From contig NZ_FZOF01000004.1 of NCBI RefSeq assembly GCF_900188405.1, positions 248,001-312,000 on the forward strand: a DNA stretch of 64,000 nucleotides, written 5' to 3'. Each line of letters begins with the position of its first letter. Positions within the stretch are counted from its first letter, which is position 1. The notes beneath the pieces are model-generated. The model had not been told where the DNA came from. It made no database searches and saw only the letters and a list, made by a program, of their open reading frames with translations. Positions 25,048 through 33,766 of the stretch are shown here, piece by piece. Position numbers and translations under genes: made by a program. The stretch is from Actinacidiphila glaucinigra. GTDB taxonomy: Bacteria > Actinomycetota > Actinomycetes > Streptomycetales > Streptomycetaceae.

Positions 25048-26967
25048 ATGAGCACGGTGTGGGCGTCGTTACGGGCGCTGCTGGCGATCGTGCTGCTGGC
25101 GGGGCTGGTCGTGCTGATCGGGGGGCTCGGGCTCGGCGTCCTCGGAATGCTCGCGCTCTTCCTGCTGGCGGCGCGTGACGGCCAGGCGGACCTCGCGATG
25201 CGCGGTGTCCTCATCGCGGCGGCGGCCGTCCCCCTGCTGCTGACCATGGCCCAGGGGCTGGGCGCGATCACCCGGTCGGCGCCCCTGCGCGCCGACGCTG
25301 TGCCGGTGTCCCGCGAAGAGGCCCCCGCGCTGTGGGAGTTGGCCACCGGCATCGCCTGGCGGGTCGGGGCACGCCCGCCGGACGTGCTGCTGCTGACCGG
25401 GGACGCCAACGCCTCGGTGTCGGAGGACGGGGCCGCGCTGGGCCTGCTGTCCGGGCAGCGGCGGCTCCACCTGGGCCTGCCCCTGCTGGCGAGCCTCACC
25501 CACGCGGAGCTGCGGGCCGTGCTGGCGCACGAGTTCGGCCACTTCTCCCACCGCCACACGCGTTTCGGCGCCGTCGCGTACCGGTGCGACGTGGCACTGG
25601 CCACGACGCTCGGGCAGTGGGACACCGGCAGGAAGTGGTTCTCGCTCCCGCACCTCGTGGTGCGCGGCTCCGTCCGGCTGTACACGCTGGCCTTCCGGTG
25701 GCTCACCTTCGCGGTACGACGCCACCAGGAACTGGAGGCCGACCGCACGGCGGCCGCCCTCGCCGGCCGGGAGGTGACGGCGTCCGCGCTGCGCGCGACG
25801 CACGGCACCGCGACGGCATGGCGGAGGTTCCGTCGGGAGTGGCTCGATCCGTCCGCCCTGGCGGGACTGCACCCGGACAACCCGTATCTGGCGTTCCGTT
25901 CGCTCCTCGGCGAGCTGGGCGTGCGTCGCGAACCGGTGGACGACGACCGCACCCGCCCGCACCGGCGCGACTCCCACCCCCCGCTCGGCCTGCGGCTGCG
26001 CCGCCTGGAGGAGCTCGACGTCCCGCCCGGGGAGGACGACGGGACGGGGGCGCTCCGGCTGCTGCCCGAGAATCCGGGCCGGGTGCTCACCGAGCTGCGC
26101 GGTCCGCTGGCCCACAGCCTGACGACCCTGCCCTGGGAGCGCTGGATCGAGCTCACCGCCAACCGCGCCGCCGGTACGCGCGCCTGGGACCTGCTGCGTG
26201 CCGCGTCGCGTGCGACCGGGGAGCGGCTCCCGGGGCTGGACACCGTGCTGCGTCTGCTCGCCGACGAGGGACCGGCGCCGCTGGTCCGGGAGTTCGACGG
26301 CACCCGCGAGGAGCTTTCGGAGTCCCTGTACGCGCTGGTGGGCCACACCCTGCTCAGGGAGGGGCGGGCCTCCTGGGTCCCGCTCTGGGGCGGCGGCACC
26401 CGCTTCGTGTGCGACGGCCTGGCCGACGACGGACTGCGGTCACTCGTCGCGGAGGCGCTCTCCGAACCGCCCGTCCTCGACCGGCTGCGGCTCCATCTCA
26501 CGCTCCTTGACGTGGACCCCGACCGCTCGGGGCCGCCCGACCCGGCGAATCCGTGGCTGGAGGAGCCGGCGGGCGACGCGGAGGAGCCGTCGTTCCAGGG
26601 CCGGCGGTTCACGATCGTGGTCGACCCCGACGCGGAGGAGCAGCGGAAGCGCCAGACCCGTGTCGGTCTGTGGACGATCGGGGCCGCCGTCTTCGTCGGG
26701 GTCCTCGTGGGGATAGCCGACGACGGCGAGACGCAAACGCCACCCGGGATCCGCTGCCCCTACGTCGACGGCGTCCCGGACTGCCCGGCCCTGTACCCCT
26801 CCTCGAACCCCTACCCGCCGTCCTGGAACCGGCGGACGGCCTACCCCTCGTACTTCCCGACGTACGATCCATCCCTGCTGCCCGTCCCGAGCATCGGCTT
26901 CTCGCTGCGCCCGGTCCCGCGGATCTCCGACCTGGTGCCGCCGCTCACGCCCCTTCCGGCCCGGTGA
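25048..26967 (+). CDS. Membrane M48-type zinc metalloprotease
   Basis: A 639-residue membrane protein. Two or three N-terminal membrane helices (about 6-40 and 52-75) precede the zinc motif HEFGH at 161-165, and the third ligand glutamate is in RRHQELEADRTAA. This is the M48 arrangement of Ste24/HtpX-like proteases, active on the cytosolic side. A further helix occurs late (LWTIGAAVFVGVLVGIA), followed by an outside tail rich in Pro and Tyr. The C-terminal 350 residues beyond the protease domain have no family I recognise. The ATG has GAGGGG seven bases upstream. It converges on the C39 peptidase gene with a 10-bp gap. Confidence 0.85.
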   Translation: MSTVWASLRALLAIVLLAGLVVLIGGLGLGVLGMLALFLLAARDGQADLAMRGVLIAAAAVPLLLTMAQGLGAITRSAPLRADAVPVSREEAPALWELATGIAWRVGARPPDVLLLTGDANASVSEDGAALGLLSGQRRLHLGLPLLASLTHAELRAVLAHEFGHFSHRHTRFGAVAYRCDVALATTLGQWDTGRKWFSLPHLVVRGSVRLYTLAFRWLTFAVRRHQELEADRTAAALAGREVTASALRATHGTATAWRRFRREWLDPSALAGLHPDNPYLAFRSLLGELGVRREPVDDDRTRPHRRDSHPPLGLRLRRLEELDVPPGEDDGTGALRLLPENPGRVLTELRGPLAHSLTTLPWERWIELTANRAAGTRAWDLLRAASRATGERLPGLDTVLRLLADEGPAPLVREFDGTREELSESLYALVGHTLLREGRASWVPLWGGGTRFVCDGLADDGLRSLVAEALSEPPVLDRLRLHLTLLDVDPDRSGPPDPANPWLEEPAGDAEEPSFQGRRFTIVVDPDAEEQRKRQTRVGLWTIGAAVFVGVLVGIADDGETQTPPGIRCPYVDGVPDCPALYPSSNPYPPSWNRRTAYPSYFPTYDPSLLPVPSIGFSLRPVPRISDLVPPLTPLPAR

Positions 26968-26977
26968 TCGCGGCGCC

Positions 26978-28372
26978 CTACAGGACCCCGATCCGCTGCA
27001 GTGCCCGGGCCTGGCGGCCGGAGGGCCGCAGCGGCCAGTACAGGTAGCAGACGCCGCCCGTGCCGCTGCGCAGCTGCCCGTCGGCGGTGTAGCGCTTCGT
27101 CCTGAGCCAAATGGTCTCGAACTGCGACCGCTTGTAGACGCGGCGCACCGAGGCGTCGTCGGGGCTCGCGGGGTCGTTGGCGATCACGTCGCCGTCGGCG
27201 GTGAAGCCGACGACGCACATCAGGTGCCCGGAGGTCCCGTACCCCGCGCCGTCCAGTTCGGTGGCGAGGAAGGACTGGGACGTTATCACCGGGATGCCCG
27301 CCCTGATCAGCAGTTCGACGTCGCCCATGCCCCGCAGCCGGGTGATGACGCCCACCATGTCGCGGTAGGTCGCGGCATAGGCAGCGTTGAAGGGCCAGTT
27401 GCCGCAGCCCTCGTACTGGCTGTCGTAGGTGAAGCGGGCGGCGTGGTCGACCTGGGGGTCGGCGTAGGAGGGGTCGACCCAGGCCAGGTCGGCGGCGGTC
27501 GGTTCGCGGCCCCAGTACTCGATCACCATCTGCGAGCCCGTCGGGCTGCACCAGGCCTCGCCACCGTTGTCGTACTGCGGGTACTGGCCCTTGTGGATCT
27601 CCTGCGAGTAGCGCGGCACGGGCAGTTCGATCCCCCGTCCCACGCCCGGCACGGACGCCGGCACCGTGAACCGGTCGGGGATGTCGGAGGCCATCGCACC
27701 GAGCCGCCAGACGGTGGGGGTGACCCGCGAGCCGGGGGTCCGCAGCAGGGTGAGCCGCAGCCGGTAGGAGGCGAGCCGCAGGCCCGAGGCGGGATCGTCG
27801 ACGGAGAGCGTGTCGGTCCAGACGCTGCTCCTGCCGTCGCTCTGGTCGTCGACGGAGGTGCGCCTGATGTCCGCGTCACCCGAGGCCCAGCGGCCCATCA
27901 CGAACCACGGGGAGCGGCTGCCGTCGGTGTAGGTGGCGCGCAACTCGACCTGGATCCAGGTGCCGGGAGGCGTGCGGGCGTTCCAGGAGGCGACGATCTC
28001 GGTCGCCGGGTGCCGCGGGGTGTGCTCGGGAGAGGTCCAGGTGGCGGTCTCCCACGGGGCGGTGATCCGGGTGTGCGGGTCGGTGTACTCCACCGTGCCC
28101 GTGGGGCGCAGGATGGCCACACCGGGGCGCGGGCCGGGCACGACACCCGTGCCGGAGTCCCGCCCGCGGTGCCAGTCGGCCCATCGCGTCCAGGCGCGGT
28201 AGTCCACGGGGGCCGCGTCGCCGTCGTGGGCGCCAGGCGTGCCCGCCACCTCGTCGGCGAGGTCGCACGCATCCGCGTCGGACGCGGCGAAGGCCCGCGG
28301 GGCGGTCGCCGCCGCGGTGGCTGCCGCGATGGCGGCGGCCAGCACCGTTCGACGCGGGGTCGGTCGGGTCAT
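26978..28372 (-). CDS. Secreted C39-like cysteine peptidase
   Basis: A 464-residue exported protein with a signal beginning MTRPTPRRTVLAAAIAA, which has an RR pair and may be Tat-dependent. The middle is a beta-rich region without known name. The C-terminal half is a C39-like papain-fold peptidase: LPVPRYSQEIHKGQYPQYDN, catalytic Cys in GEAWCSPTGSQMVI, His in GTSGHLMCVVGF and Asp in DVIANDPASPDD. Free-standing C39-like proteins in Streptomyces are secreted and of unknown substrate; this is not a bacteriocin exporter, since no ABC domain exists. AGGGGG precedes the ATG by about 9 bases. It is divergent from the sialidase gene. Confidence 0.85.
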   Translation of the reverse strand: MTRPTPRRTVLAAAIAAATAAATAPRAFAASDADACDLADEVAGTPGAHDGDAAPVDYRAWTRWADWHRGRDSGTGVVPGPRPGVAILRPTGTVEYTDPHTRITAPWETATWTSPEHTPRHPATEIVASWNARTPPGTWIQVELRATYTDGSRSPWFVMGRWASGDADIRRTSVDDQSDGRSSVWTDTLSVDDPASGLRLASYRLRLTLLRTPGSRVTPTVWRLGAMASDIPDRFTVPASVPGVGRGIELPVPRYSQEIHKGQYPQYDNGGEAWCSPTGSQMVIEYWGREPTAADLAWVDPSYADPQVDHAARFTYDSQYEGCGNWPFNAAYAATYRDMVGVITRLRGMGDVELLIRAGIPVITSQSFLATELDGAGYGTSGHLMCVVGFTADGDVIANDPASPDDASVRRVYKRSQFETIWLRTKRYTADGQLRSGTGGVCYLYWPLRPSGRQARALQRIGVL

Positions 28373-28665
28373 GGCGGGTGTCCCCCTGTCATGGGCATGG
28401 ACGACAGGTGCACAACTATCGCTCCACGCGGGCCTTTCGACCAGCACCCCCGAAAGGATCCGGGCACATTCATTGGTCGATACCTCTGACACAGAGAAAG
28501 ACCGGCCCCGGTGAATCGTCAAGCATATCGCTGCCCGTTTCGGCCTAATTCCTCATATTGAACTACCGGAAAAGCATCGAACGGAGTGTCATACCGCGAC
28601 CCGGGCGGACCGATGAGAATGTGGCGCCGCCGGCCGACCGCACGCCGCCCCGGAGGAATCGCCCG
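28373..28665. other. Divergent promoter region, C39 peptidase / sialidase
   Basis: A 293-bp gap that should hold both promoters. It is relatively AT-rich at 28400-28580. An in-frame ATG at 28558 would lengthen the sialidase by 36 residues with no signal-like character and no ribosome site. I see no perfect operator. Confidence 0.45.
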
Positions 28666-29838
28666 ATGACATTCGCCGCCGCCGGACGCCGGCACACGCT
28701 GGCCGGTCTCGCCCTGCTGCTCACCGGCGCCACCGGATGGCAGGCGTCGCTGGGCGAGGCGGTGACGCCGCTCCCGGTGGCCTGCACGACCTCGGTGCCC
28801 TTCCGGTCCGGGACGCAGGGCTACCACACCTTCCGGATCCCGGCGGTCGTGCGCATCGGAGGGACCACCGTCCTCGCCTTCGCCGAGGGACGGCGCAACT
28901 CGGCGGCGGACGACGGTGACATCGACGTCGTGCTCCGGCGCTCCTACGACGGTGGCTGCACCTGGGAACCCCTCCAGGTGATCGCCGACGCCGGCACCGA
29001 GACCTTCGGCAACCCGGCCCCGGTGGTCGATCCCCGCACCGGCCGCGTCGTCCTGCTGATCTGCCGCGGCACCGGCAAGGAACGGCTGGTCCACGAACTG
29101 CACAGCGACTCAGGCGGCATGACCTGGTCCCCGCCCCGCGACATCACGTCCACGGTCAAACCCCCGGGCTGGCGCTGGTACGCGACCGGTCCGGGGCACG
29201 CCATCGCCCTGAGGAGCGGCCCGCACGCCGGACGGCTGCTGGTACCCGCCAACCACACGTCCGTCCTGGCCGGCGAGACGGTGCACGGAGCCCACGCCCT
29301 GTACAGCGACGACGGCGGGCAGAACTGGCACATCGGCTTCGTCCAGGCGCTTCCCGGGGACTGGCTCAACCTCAACGAGAGCACCATGGCCGAACTCCCA
29401 GACGGCCGGGTCTACGTCAACAGCCGTGACGACAAAGGGTTCTCCGCCCCCACCCGCGCCGACGCCTACAGTCCGGACGGCGGGCTCACGATCACCGGCG
29501 TCTTCCGGCCCCAGGGCACCCTGGAGGGCCCCGAGGTGCAGGGCAGCGTACTGCGCACCCACGCGGGGGCCCTGGTGTACTCGGGCCCGGCCGACCCCGC
29601 CAAGCGCCGCCTGATGACCCTCCGGGTCAGCGGCGACCAGGGCGCGTCGTGGACGTCGGGACCCCCCGTCAGCGACCTCCCCGCGGCCTACTCCGACCTC
29701 GTCGAACTCGCCGACGGCACGGTCGGCCTGCTCTACGAGACCGGAATCACCTCCCCGTACGAGTCGGTGACGTTTACGCGGTTGACGCAAGGGCCGAACG
29801 GGTGGATTCCCACACCCGGCCCCACGGCGGGTCGTTGA
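28666..29838 (+). CDS. Secreted exo-alpha-sialidase
   Basis: A 390-residue glycoside hydrolase family 33-type sialidase that removes terminal sialic acids. A signal-like N-terminus (residues 1-30) precedes the FRIP motif in GYHTFRIPAVV, which supplies one of the triarginyl residues. Four Asp boxes follow: SYDGGCTW, SDSGGMTW, SDDGGQNW and SGDQGASW. The RDDKG segment and the final LYETG glutamate/tyrosine region match the six-bladed propeller active site. The start has GGAGGA eight bases upstream. It is 37 bp upstream of the chaplin gene, which may be read through. Confidence 0.92.
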   Translation: MTFAAAGRRHTLAGLALLLTGATGWQASLGEAVTPLPVACTTSVPFRSGTQGYHTFRIPAVVRIGGTTVLAFAEGRRNSAADDGDIDVVLRRSYDGGCTWEPLQVIADAGTETFGNPAPVVDPRTGRVVLLICRGTGKERLVHELHSDSGGMTWSPPRDITSTVKPPGWRWYATGPGHAIALRSGPHAGRLLVPANHTSVLAGETVHGAHALYSDDGGQNWHIGFVQALPGDWLNLNESTMAELPDGRVYVNSRDDKGFSAPTRADAYSPDGGLTITGVFRPQGTLEGPEVQGSVLRTHAGALVYSGPADPAKRRLMTLRVSGDQGASWTSGPPVSDLPAAYSDLVELADGTVGLLYETGITSPYESVTFTRLTQGPNGWIPTPGPTAGR

Positions 29839-29875
29839 GCAGGGTCCACAGAGCGATCTTCCATAAGGAGAACGA

Positions 29876-30145
29876 ATGATGCGCATCGCCAAGGCCGCGG
29901 CCCTGACTGCTGTCGCCGGCGCCACCGTGCTGGGGGCCGCCGGTGCCGCCGCCGCGTCCGACCACGGTCGCGGCTACGACCACGGCGGTGCCTCGGCCCA
30001 GGCCGCCGCCGTCGGCTCGCCCGGTGTCGCCAGCGGCAACGTCATCCAGATTCCGGTGAGCGTGCCGATCAACCTGTGTGGCAACACCATCAACATCGTC
30101 GGGCTGCTCAACCCCACGGCCGGCAACGTCTGCGTCAACGCGTGA
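29876..30145 (+). CDS. Short chaplin
   Basis: An 89-residue precursor with a signal peptide (about 1-28) and one chaplin domain: SPGVASGNVIQIPVSVPINL, then CGNTINIVGLLNPTAGNVCVN, with the two conserved cysteines. Short chaplins assemble into amyloid-like fibres on the surface of aerial hyphae and spores and lower water surface tension. No sortase signal is present, so it is of the short type. AAGGAG at 29865-29870 is five bases from the first ATG; a second ATG follows directly. The gene sits 37 bp behind the sialidase and is closed by a 15-bp terminator. Confidence 0.95.
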   Translation: MMRIAKAAALTAVAGATVLGAAGAAAASDHGRGYDHGGASAQAAAVGSPGVASGNVIQIPVSVPINLCGNTINIVGLLNPTAGNVCVNA

Positions 30146-30179
30146 TCCGGCGCCCGATGAGGGGCGCGGAATGACGCAC

Positions 30180-30213
30180 CGAGGGGCGTACGGGAAATCC
30201 CGTACGCCCCTCG
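30180..30213. terminator. Terminator after the chaplin gene
   Basis: A perfect 15-bp stem, CGAGGGGCGTACGGG at 30180-30194 with its complement at 30199-30213, has an AAAT loop and is followed by a T-containing stretch. It lies between convergent genes and can serve both. Confidence 0.88.
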
Positions 30214-30252
30214 GGCTTTGTGATGCGGTGCCCCGCGAAGCGGACGACGGAT

Positions 30253-31350
30253 TCAGGCGGAATGGGCGGCCATTTCCTCGGCCAGCGCCGCCGCGAAGGA
30301 ATCCACGTCCTCTTCGGTGGTGTCGAACGAGCACATCCAGCGGACCTCACCGGTCGACTCGTCCCAGAAGTAGAAGCGGTAGCGCTTCTGCAGCCGTTCG
30401 CCGACCTCGCGCGGCAGCCGCGCGAACACCGCGTTGGCCTGTACGGGACGGACGACGGTGACACCCTCGACGGCGCGGACGGCCGACTCCAGGCGCCGGG
30501 CCATCGCGTTGGCGTGGCCGGCGCTGCGCAGCCACAGGTCGCCGGTGAGCAGCGCCTCGAACTGCACCGAGACGAAGCGCATCTTGGAGGCGAGCTGCAT
30601 GGACAGCTTGCGCAGGTGCTTCATCGCCCGCACCCGCTCCGGGTTCAGCACCACGACGCACTCGCCCAGCAGCAGCCCGTTCTTGGTGCCGCCGAAGGAC
30701 AGCACGTCCACGCCCGCGTCCGTGGTGAACTCGCGCAGCGGCACCCCGAGGGTGGCCGCGGCGTTGGCGATCCGCGAGCCGTCGAGGTGGACGGCCAGGC
30801 CCCGCTCGTGGGCGTGGTCGCAGATCGCGCGGATCTCCTCGGGCGTGTAGCAGGTGCCCAGTTCGGTGGACTGCGTGATCGAGACGACCTGCGGCTGCGC
30901 GCGGTGCTCGTCGTCGAAGCCCCAGGCCTCCCGGTCGATCAGCTCAGGGGTGAGCTTGCCGTCCGGGGTGGGCACGGTGAGCAGCTTCAGGCCGCCCATC
31001 CGTTCCGGGGCGCCGCCCTCGTCCACGTTGATGTGGGCGGAGGCGGCGCAGACGACCGCGCCCCAGCGCTCGGTGAGCGCCTGCAGGGCCACGACGTTGG
31101 CGCCGGTGCCGTTGAAGACCGGGAAGGCCTCGGCCCGCGGGCCGAAGTGGCCGCGGAAGACGTCCTGCAGATGGGCGGTGTAGTCGTCCTCGCCGTAGGC
31201 GACCTGGTGACCGCCGTTGGCGAGCGCGATCGCCGCCAGCACCTCGGGGTGGACGCCCGCGTAGTTGTCGCTGGCGAAGCCCCGGACGCGGGGGTCGTGG
31301 TGCCGGACCGCGTCGGTCTGGAGTGCGGTCACGGGCGGGGTGTCAGCCAC
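30253..31350 (-). CDS. Threonine aldolase family PLP enzyme
   Basis: A 365-residue fold-type-I PLP enzyme of the low-specificity threonine aldolase/beta-eliminating lyase family, which splits L-threonine or related beta-hydroxy amino acids to glycine and an aldehyde. The opening FASDNYAGVHPEVLAAI and the PLP lysine segment VLSFGGTKNGLLLGE are characteristic, and HLDGSRIANAAATLG carries the PLP-nitrogen aspartate. The GTG start at 31350 overlaps the end of the SDR gene by 22 bp. It is the third gene of a conserved-looking operon with DUF6421 and an SDR. Confidence 0.87.
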   Translation of the reverse strand: MADTPPVTALQTDAVRHHDPRVRGFASDNYAGVHPEVLAAIALANGGHQVAYGEDDYTAHLQDVFRGHFGPRAEAFPVFNGTGANVVALQALTERWGAVVCAASAHINVDEGGAPERMGGLKLLTVPTPDGKLTPELIDREAWGFDDEHRAQPQVVSITQSTELGTCYTPEEIRAICDHAHERGLAVHLDGSRIANAAATLGVPLREFTTDAGVDVLSFGGTKNGLLLGECVVVLNPERVRAMKHLRKLSMQLASKMRFVSVQFEALLTGDLWLRSAGHANAMARRLESAVRAVEGVTVVRPVQANAVFARLPREVGERLQKRYRFYFWDESTGEVRWMCSFDTTEEDVDSFAAALAEEMAAHSA

Positions 31351-32123
31351 TGGCGGGTTCCGTTCACTTCTTCGGCGGGCCGGTTCCACACGTCCGCGAT
31401 GGCGTCGGCCAGGTCGGTCACATCGGTGAAGCCCGCGAACTTCGCGTTCGGGCGCTCCTTGCGCATCTGCTCGTGCACCAGCGCCTTGATCACCAGGACG
31501 GTGGCGGCGGCGGTCGGGACCCGCTCCCCCGCGAGCTTGCGGAAGGAGTCACCCATCGCCAGCGTCCACGCCTCGGCGGCGGCCTTGGCCGCGGCGTACG
31601 CCGCGTTGCCCGCGGTGGGCTGGGTGGCACCGGCGGCGCTGATCAGCACGTAGCGACCGACGGGGCTGGACAGCAGTCCGTCGTGGAAGGCCAGCGAGGT
31701 GTGCTGCACGGTGCGGATCAGCAGCTTCTCCAGGAAGTCCCAGTCCGCGAGGTCGGTCTCCGGAAAGGAGGCCGAACCGCGCCAGCCGCCGACCAGGTGG
31801 ACCATGCCGTCGATCCGGCCGTGCTCCTTCTCGATGCGGCCCGCCCACTCGCGGGTGGCGTCCAGGTCGAGCAGGTCGACGATGTCCCCGGTGATCCCGG
31901 CGCCACCCGCGTCGAAGCGGGCCAGGTCCACGGCCTCGGCGAGCCGCTCCGGGTTGGCGTCGGCGGCGATGACCCAGGCGCCGGCACGGGCGAGCCGCTG
32001 CAGCGTCGCGCGTCCGGCGGGGCCGCCGGCCCCGGCCACCGCGATCACGGCTCCGGCCAGGGGTCCCCTGGCCGCCTCGTTGGCTTCCGTCATCTCCGCC
32101 GCCTCCTCGCCTGAATCGGTCAC
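31329..32123 (-). CDS. Short-chain dehydrogenase/reductase
   Basis: About 264 residues from the GTG at 32123, with a Rossmann fold. The nucleotide motif VAGAGGPAGRATLQRL is a variant of the usual TGxxxGxG. The catalytic tyrosine and lysine are in NAAYAAAKAAAEAW, and a serine lies in YVLISAAGA, which is atypically SAA. The GTG at 32123 overlaps the preceding stop (GTGA); an ATG at 32093 with GAGGAG nine bases upstream is an equally good start. Substrate unknown. It is flanked on the same strand by DUF6421 and the aldolase. Confidence 0.85.
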   Translation of the reverse strand: MTDSGEEAAEMTEANEAARGPLAGAVIAVAGAGGPAGRATLQRLARAGAWVIAADANPERLAEAVDLARFDAGGAGITGDIVDLLDLDATREWAGRIEKEHGRIDGMVHLVGGWRGSASFPETDLADWDFLEKLLIRTVQHTSLAFHDGLLSSPVGRYVLISAAGATQPTAGNAAYAAAKAAAEAWTLAMGDSFRKLAGERVPTAAATVLVIKALVHEQMRKERPNAKFAGFTDVTDLADAIADVWNRPAEEVNGTRQWLTPRP

Positions 32124-33538
32124 GCGGCCACCTGGCCGGTGCCGTGGGCCGTGATGCCCTTGGTCGAGGCGATCACATCACGCAGCTTCTTCGCCAGGGC
32201 CTCGTAGAACATGCTGAGCGGAAATTCGTCCGGCAGCACGTCGTCCACGAGCTTCCGCGGCGGCTGGTCGAGGTCCAGGGCCTCCGGCCCCTTGGCCCAG
32301 ACCGAACCGGGGTGCGGCGAGAGGTAGTCTGCGACGAGGTCGTAGGCGGCGAACCAGTGCACCAGCTTGGGGCGGTCGATGCCGTCCCGGTACAGCTTCT
32401 CGATGTCGGCGCACAGCTGGGTGGTCACCTGCGGGGCGCGCTGCCAGTCGATGTGGAGCCTGTTGTCCGTCCAGCGTACGGCGTCGTGCTTGTGCAGGTA
32501 GGCGAAGAGCAGCTGGCCGCCCAGGCCGTCGTAGTTGCGGACGCGGTCGCCGGTGACCGGGAAGCGGAAGAGGCGGTCGAAGAGGACCGCGTACTGGACG
32601 TAGCGGCCCATGCCGTGGCCCTCGGCCTCCAGCTGCACGGCCTCCTTGAAGGTCGTGAGGTCGCAGCGCAGCTCCTCCAGTCCGTACATCCAGAACGGCT
32701 GCCGCTGCTTGATCATGAAGGGGTCGAAGGGCAGGTCGCCGTGGCTGTGCGTGCGGTCGTGGATCATGTCCCACAGCACGAAGGTCTGCTGGCTGAGGTC
32801 CTGGTCGCCGAGGAGTTCGACGGCGTCCTCGGGGAGTTCCAGGCCCAGGGTGTCCACGGCGGCGCGGCTCACCGCGCGGAAGCGGGCGGCCTCGCGGTCG
32901 CAGAAGATGCCGCCCCAGGTGAAGCGCTCGGGCGCCTCGCGGACGGCGACGGTCTCCGGGAAGAGCACGGCGGAGTTCGTGTCGTACCCGGGGGTGAAGT
33001 CCTCGAAGGTGATCGGCACGAAGAGGGGGTTGTCGTAGCGGGTGCGCTCCAGCTCGGACAGCCACTCCGGCCAGACGACGCGCAGCGCGACGGCCTCCAG
33101 GTTGCGGTCCGGGTTGCCGTTCTGCGTGTACATCGGGAACACCACGAGGTGCTCCAGGCCGTCCTGCCGGTCGGCCGCGGGGTGGAAGGCCAGCAGCGAG
33201 TCGAGGAAGTCGGGCACCGCGAAGCCGCCCTCGGCCCAGCGGCGCAGGTCCACGACCAGGGCCTCGTGGTAGGCCCTGTCGTGCGGCACGAGCGGGGAGA
33301 GGTCCTCGACGGCGCGGACCGCCCGGTCCAGGGCGCTCTCGGCGTCGGCGCGCCCGGGCGCGCCCTCCGCGGAGAAGTCGATCGAGCCGTCCTTGCTCTG
33401 CCAGGGGCGGATCTCCTCCACCGCCTGCTTCAGGACCGCCCAGGCCGGGTGCCGGACAATGCCGCCGCCGGACACACCGGTCTCGCTGGTGGCTGCGCTG
33501 TCCATCGATGCCGCTACCGGCGACAGAATTTCCGTCAT
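32120..33538 (-). CDS. DUF6421 family protein
   Basis: A 472-residue soluble protein of a family conserved in streptomycetes and without assigned function. There is no signal peptide or membrane helix. It is rich in aromatic residues and has histidine-rich stretches such as DMIHDRTHSHGDLPFDPFM and LEAEGHGMGRYVQ that could bind metal, but no known catalytic motif. GAAGGAGGGG just before the ATG gives an excellent ribosome site. It heads an operon with an SDR (4-bp overlap) and a threonine aldolase. The name rests on recollection of family features. Confidence 0.72.
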   Translation of the reverse strand: MTEILSPVAASMDSAATSETGVSGGGIVRHPAWAVLKQAVEEIRPWQSKDGSIDFSAEGAPGRADAESALDRAVRAVEDLSPLVPHDRAYHEALVVDLRRWAEGGFAVPDFLDSLLAFHPAADRQDGLEHLVVFPMYTQNGNPDRNLEAVALRVVWPEWLSELERTRYDNPLFVPITFEDFTPGYDTNSAVLFPETVAVREAPERFTWGGIFCDREAARFRAVSRAAVDTLGLELPEDAVELLGDQDLSQQTFVLWDMIHDRTHSHGDLPFDPFMIKQRQPFWMYGLEELRCDLTTFKEAVQLEAEGHGMGRYVQYAVLFDRLFRFPVTGDRVRNYDGLGGQLLFAYLHKHDAVRWTDNRLHIDWQRAPQVTTQLCADIEKLYRDGIDRPKLVHWFAAYDLVADYLSPHPGSVWAKGPEALDLDQPPRKLVDDVLPDEFPLSMFYEALAKKLRDVIASTKGITAHGTGQVAA

Positions 33539-33575
33539 GACCCCTCCTTCGCTGAAGAACCTGTTGTCAGCTCAC

Positions 33576-33603
33576 CGTATATACGGCAGCTTCTCCCGTT
33601 CAA
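33576..33603 (-). promoter_or_regulatory. Candidate promoter of the DUF6421 operon
   Basis: Minus-strand TTGAAC (33603-33598) and TATACG (33581-33576) are 16 bp apart. The -10 lies within a 12-bp palindrome, CCGTATATACGG at 33575-33586, which may itself be an operator. The DUF6421 ATG is 37 bp downstream. Confidence 0.5.
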
Positions 33604-33766
33604 GTGGAGGCGGAGGAGATTCTTCCGCGGAGAAGGCCCCGGACCGTGGATCTTCCTGCGGGCGGCCGCGCCGTTCATCCCGCGTTCGGCCTTGCGCCGC
33701 AAGGGCCCGCTAGGCTGCCGACCGTCCGTCGACCACCCGCAGCACCCAGCACGGAAGCGATCCCCT

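Noticed and set aside
29833..29838. CGTTGA before the chaplin gene as a BldN-type -10 element
   Set aside because: No CGTAAC -35 is present at the right distance, and the hexamer includes the sialidase stop codon.
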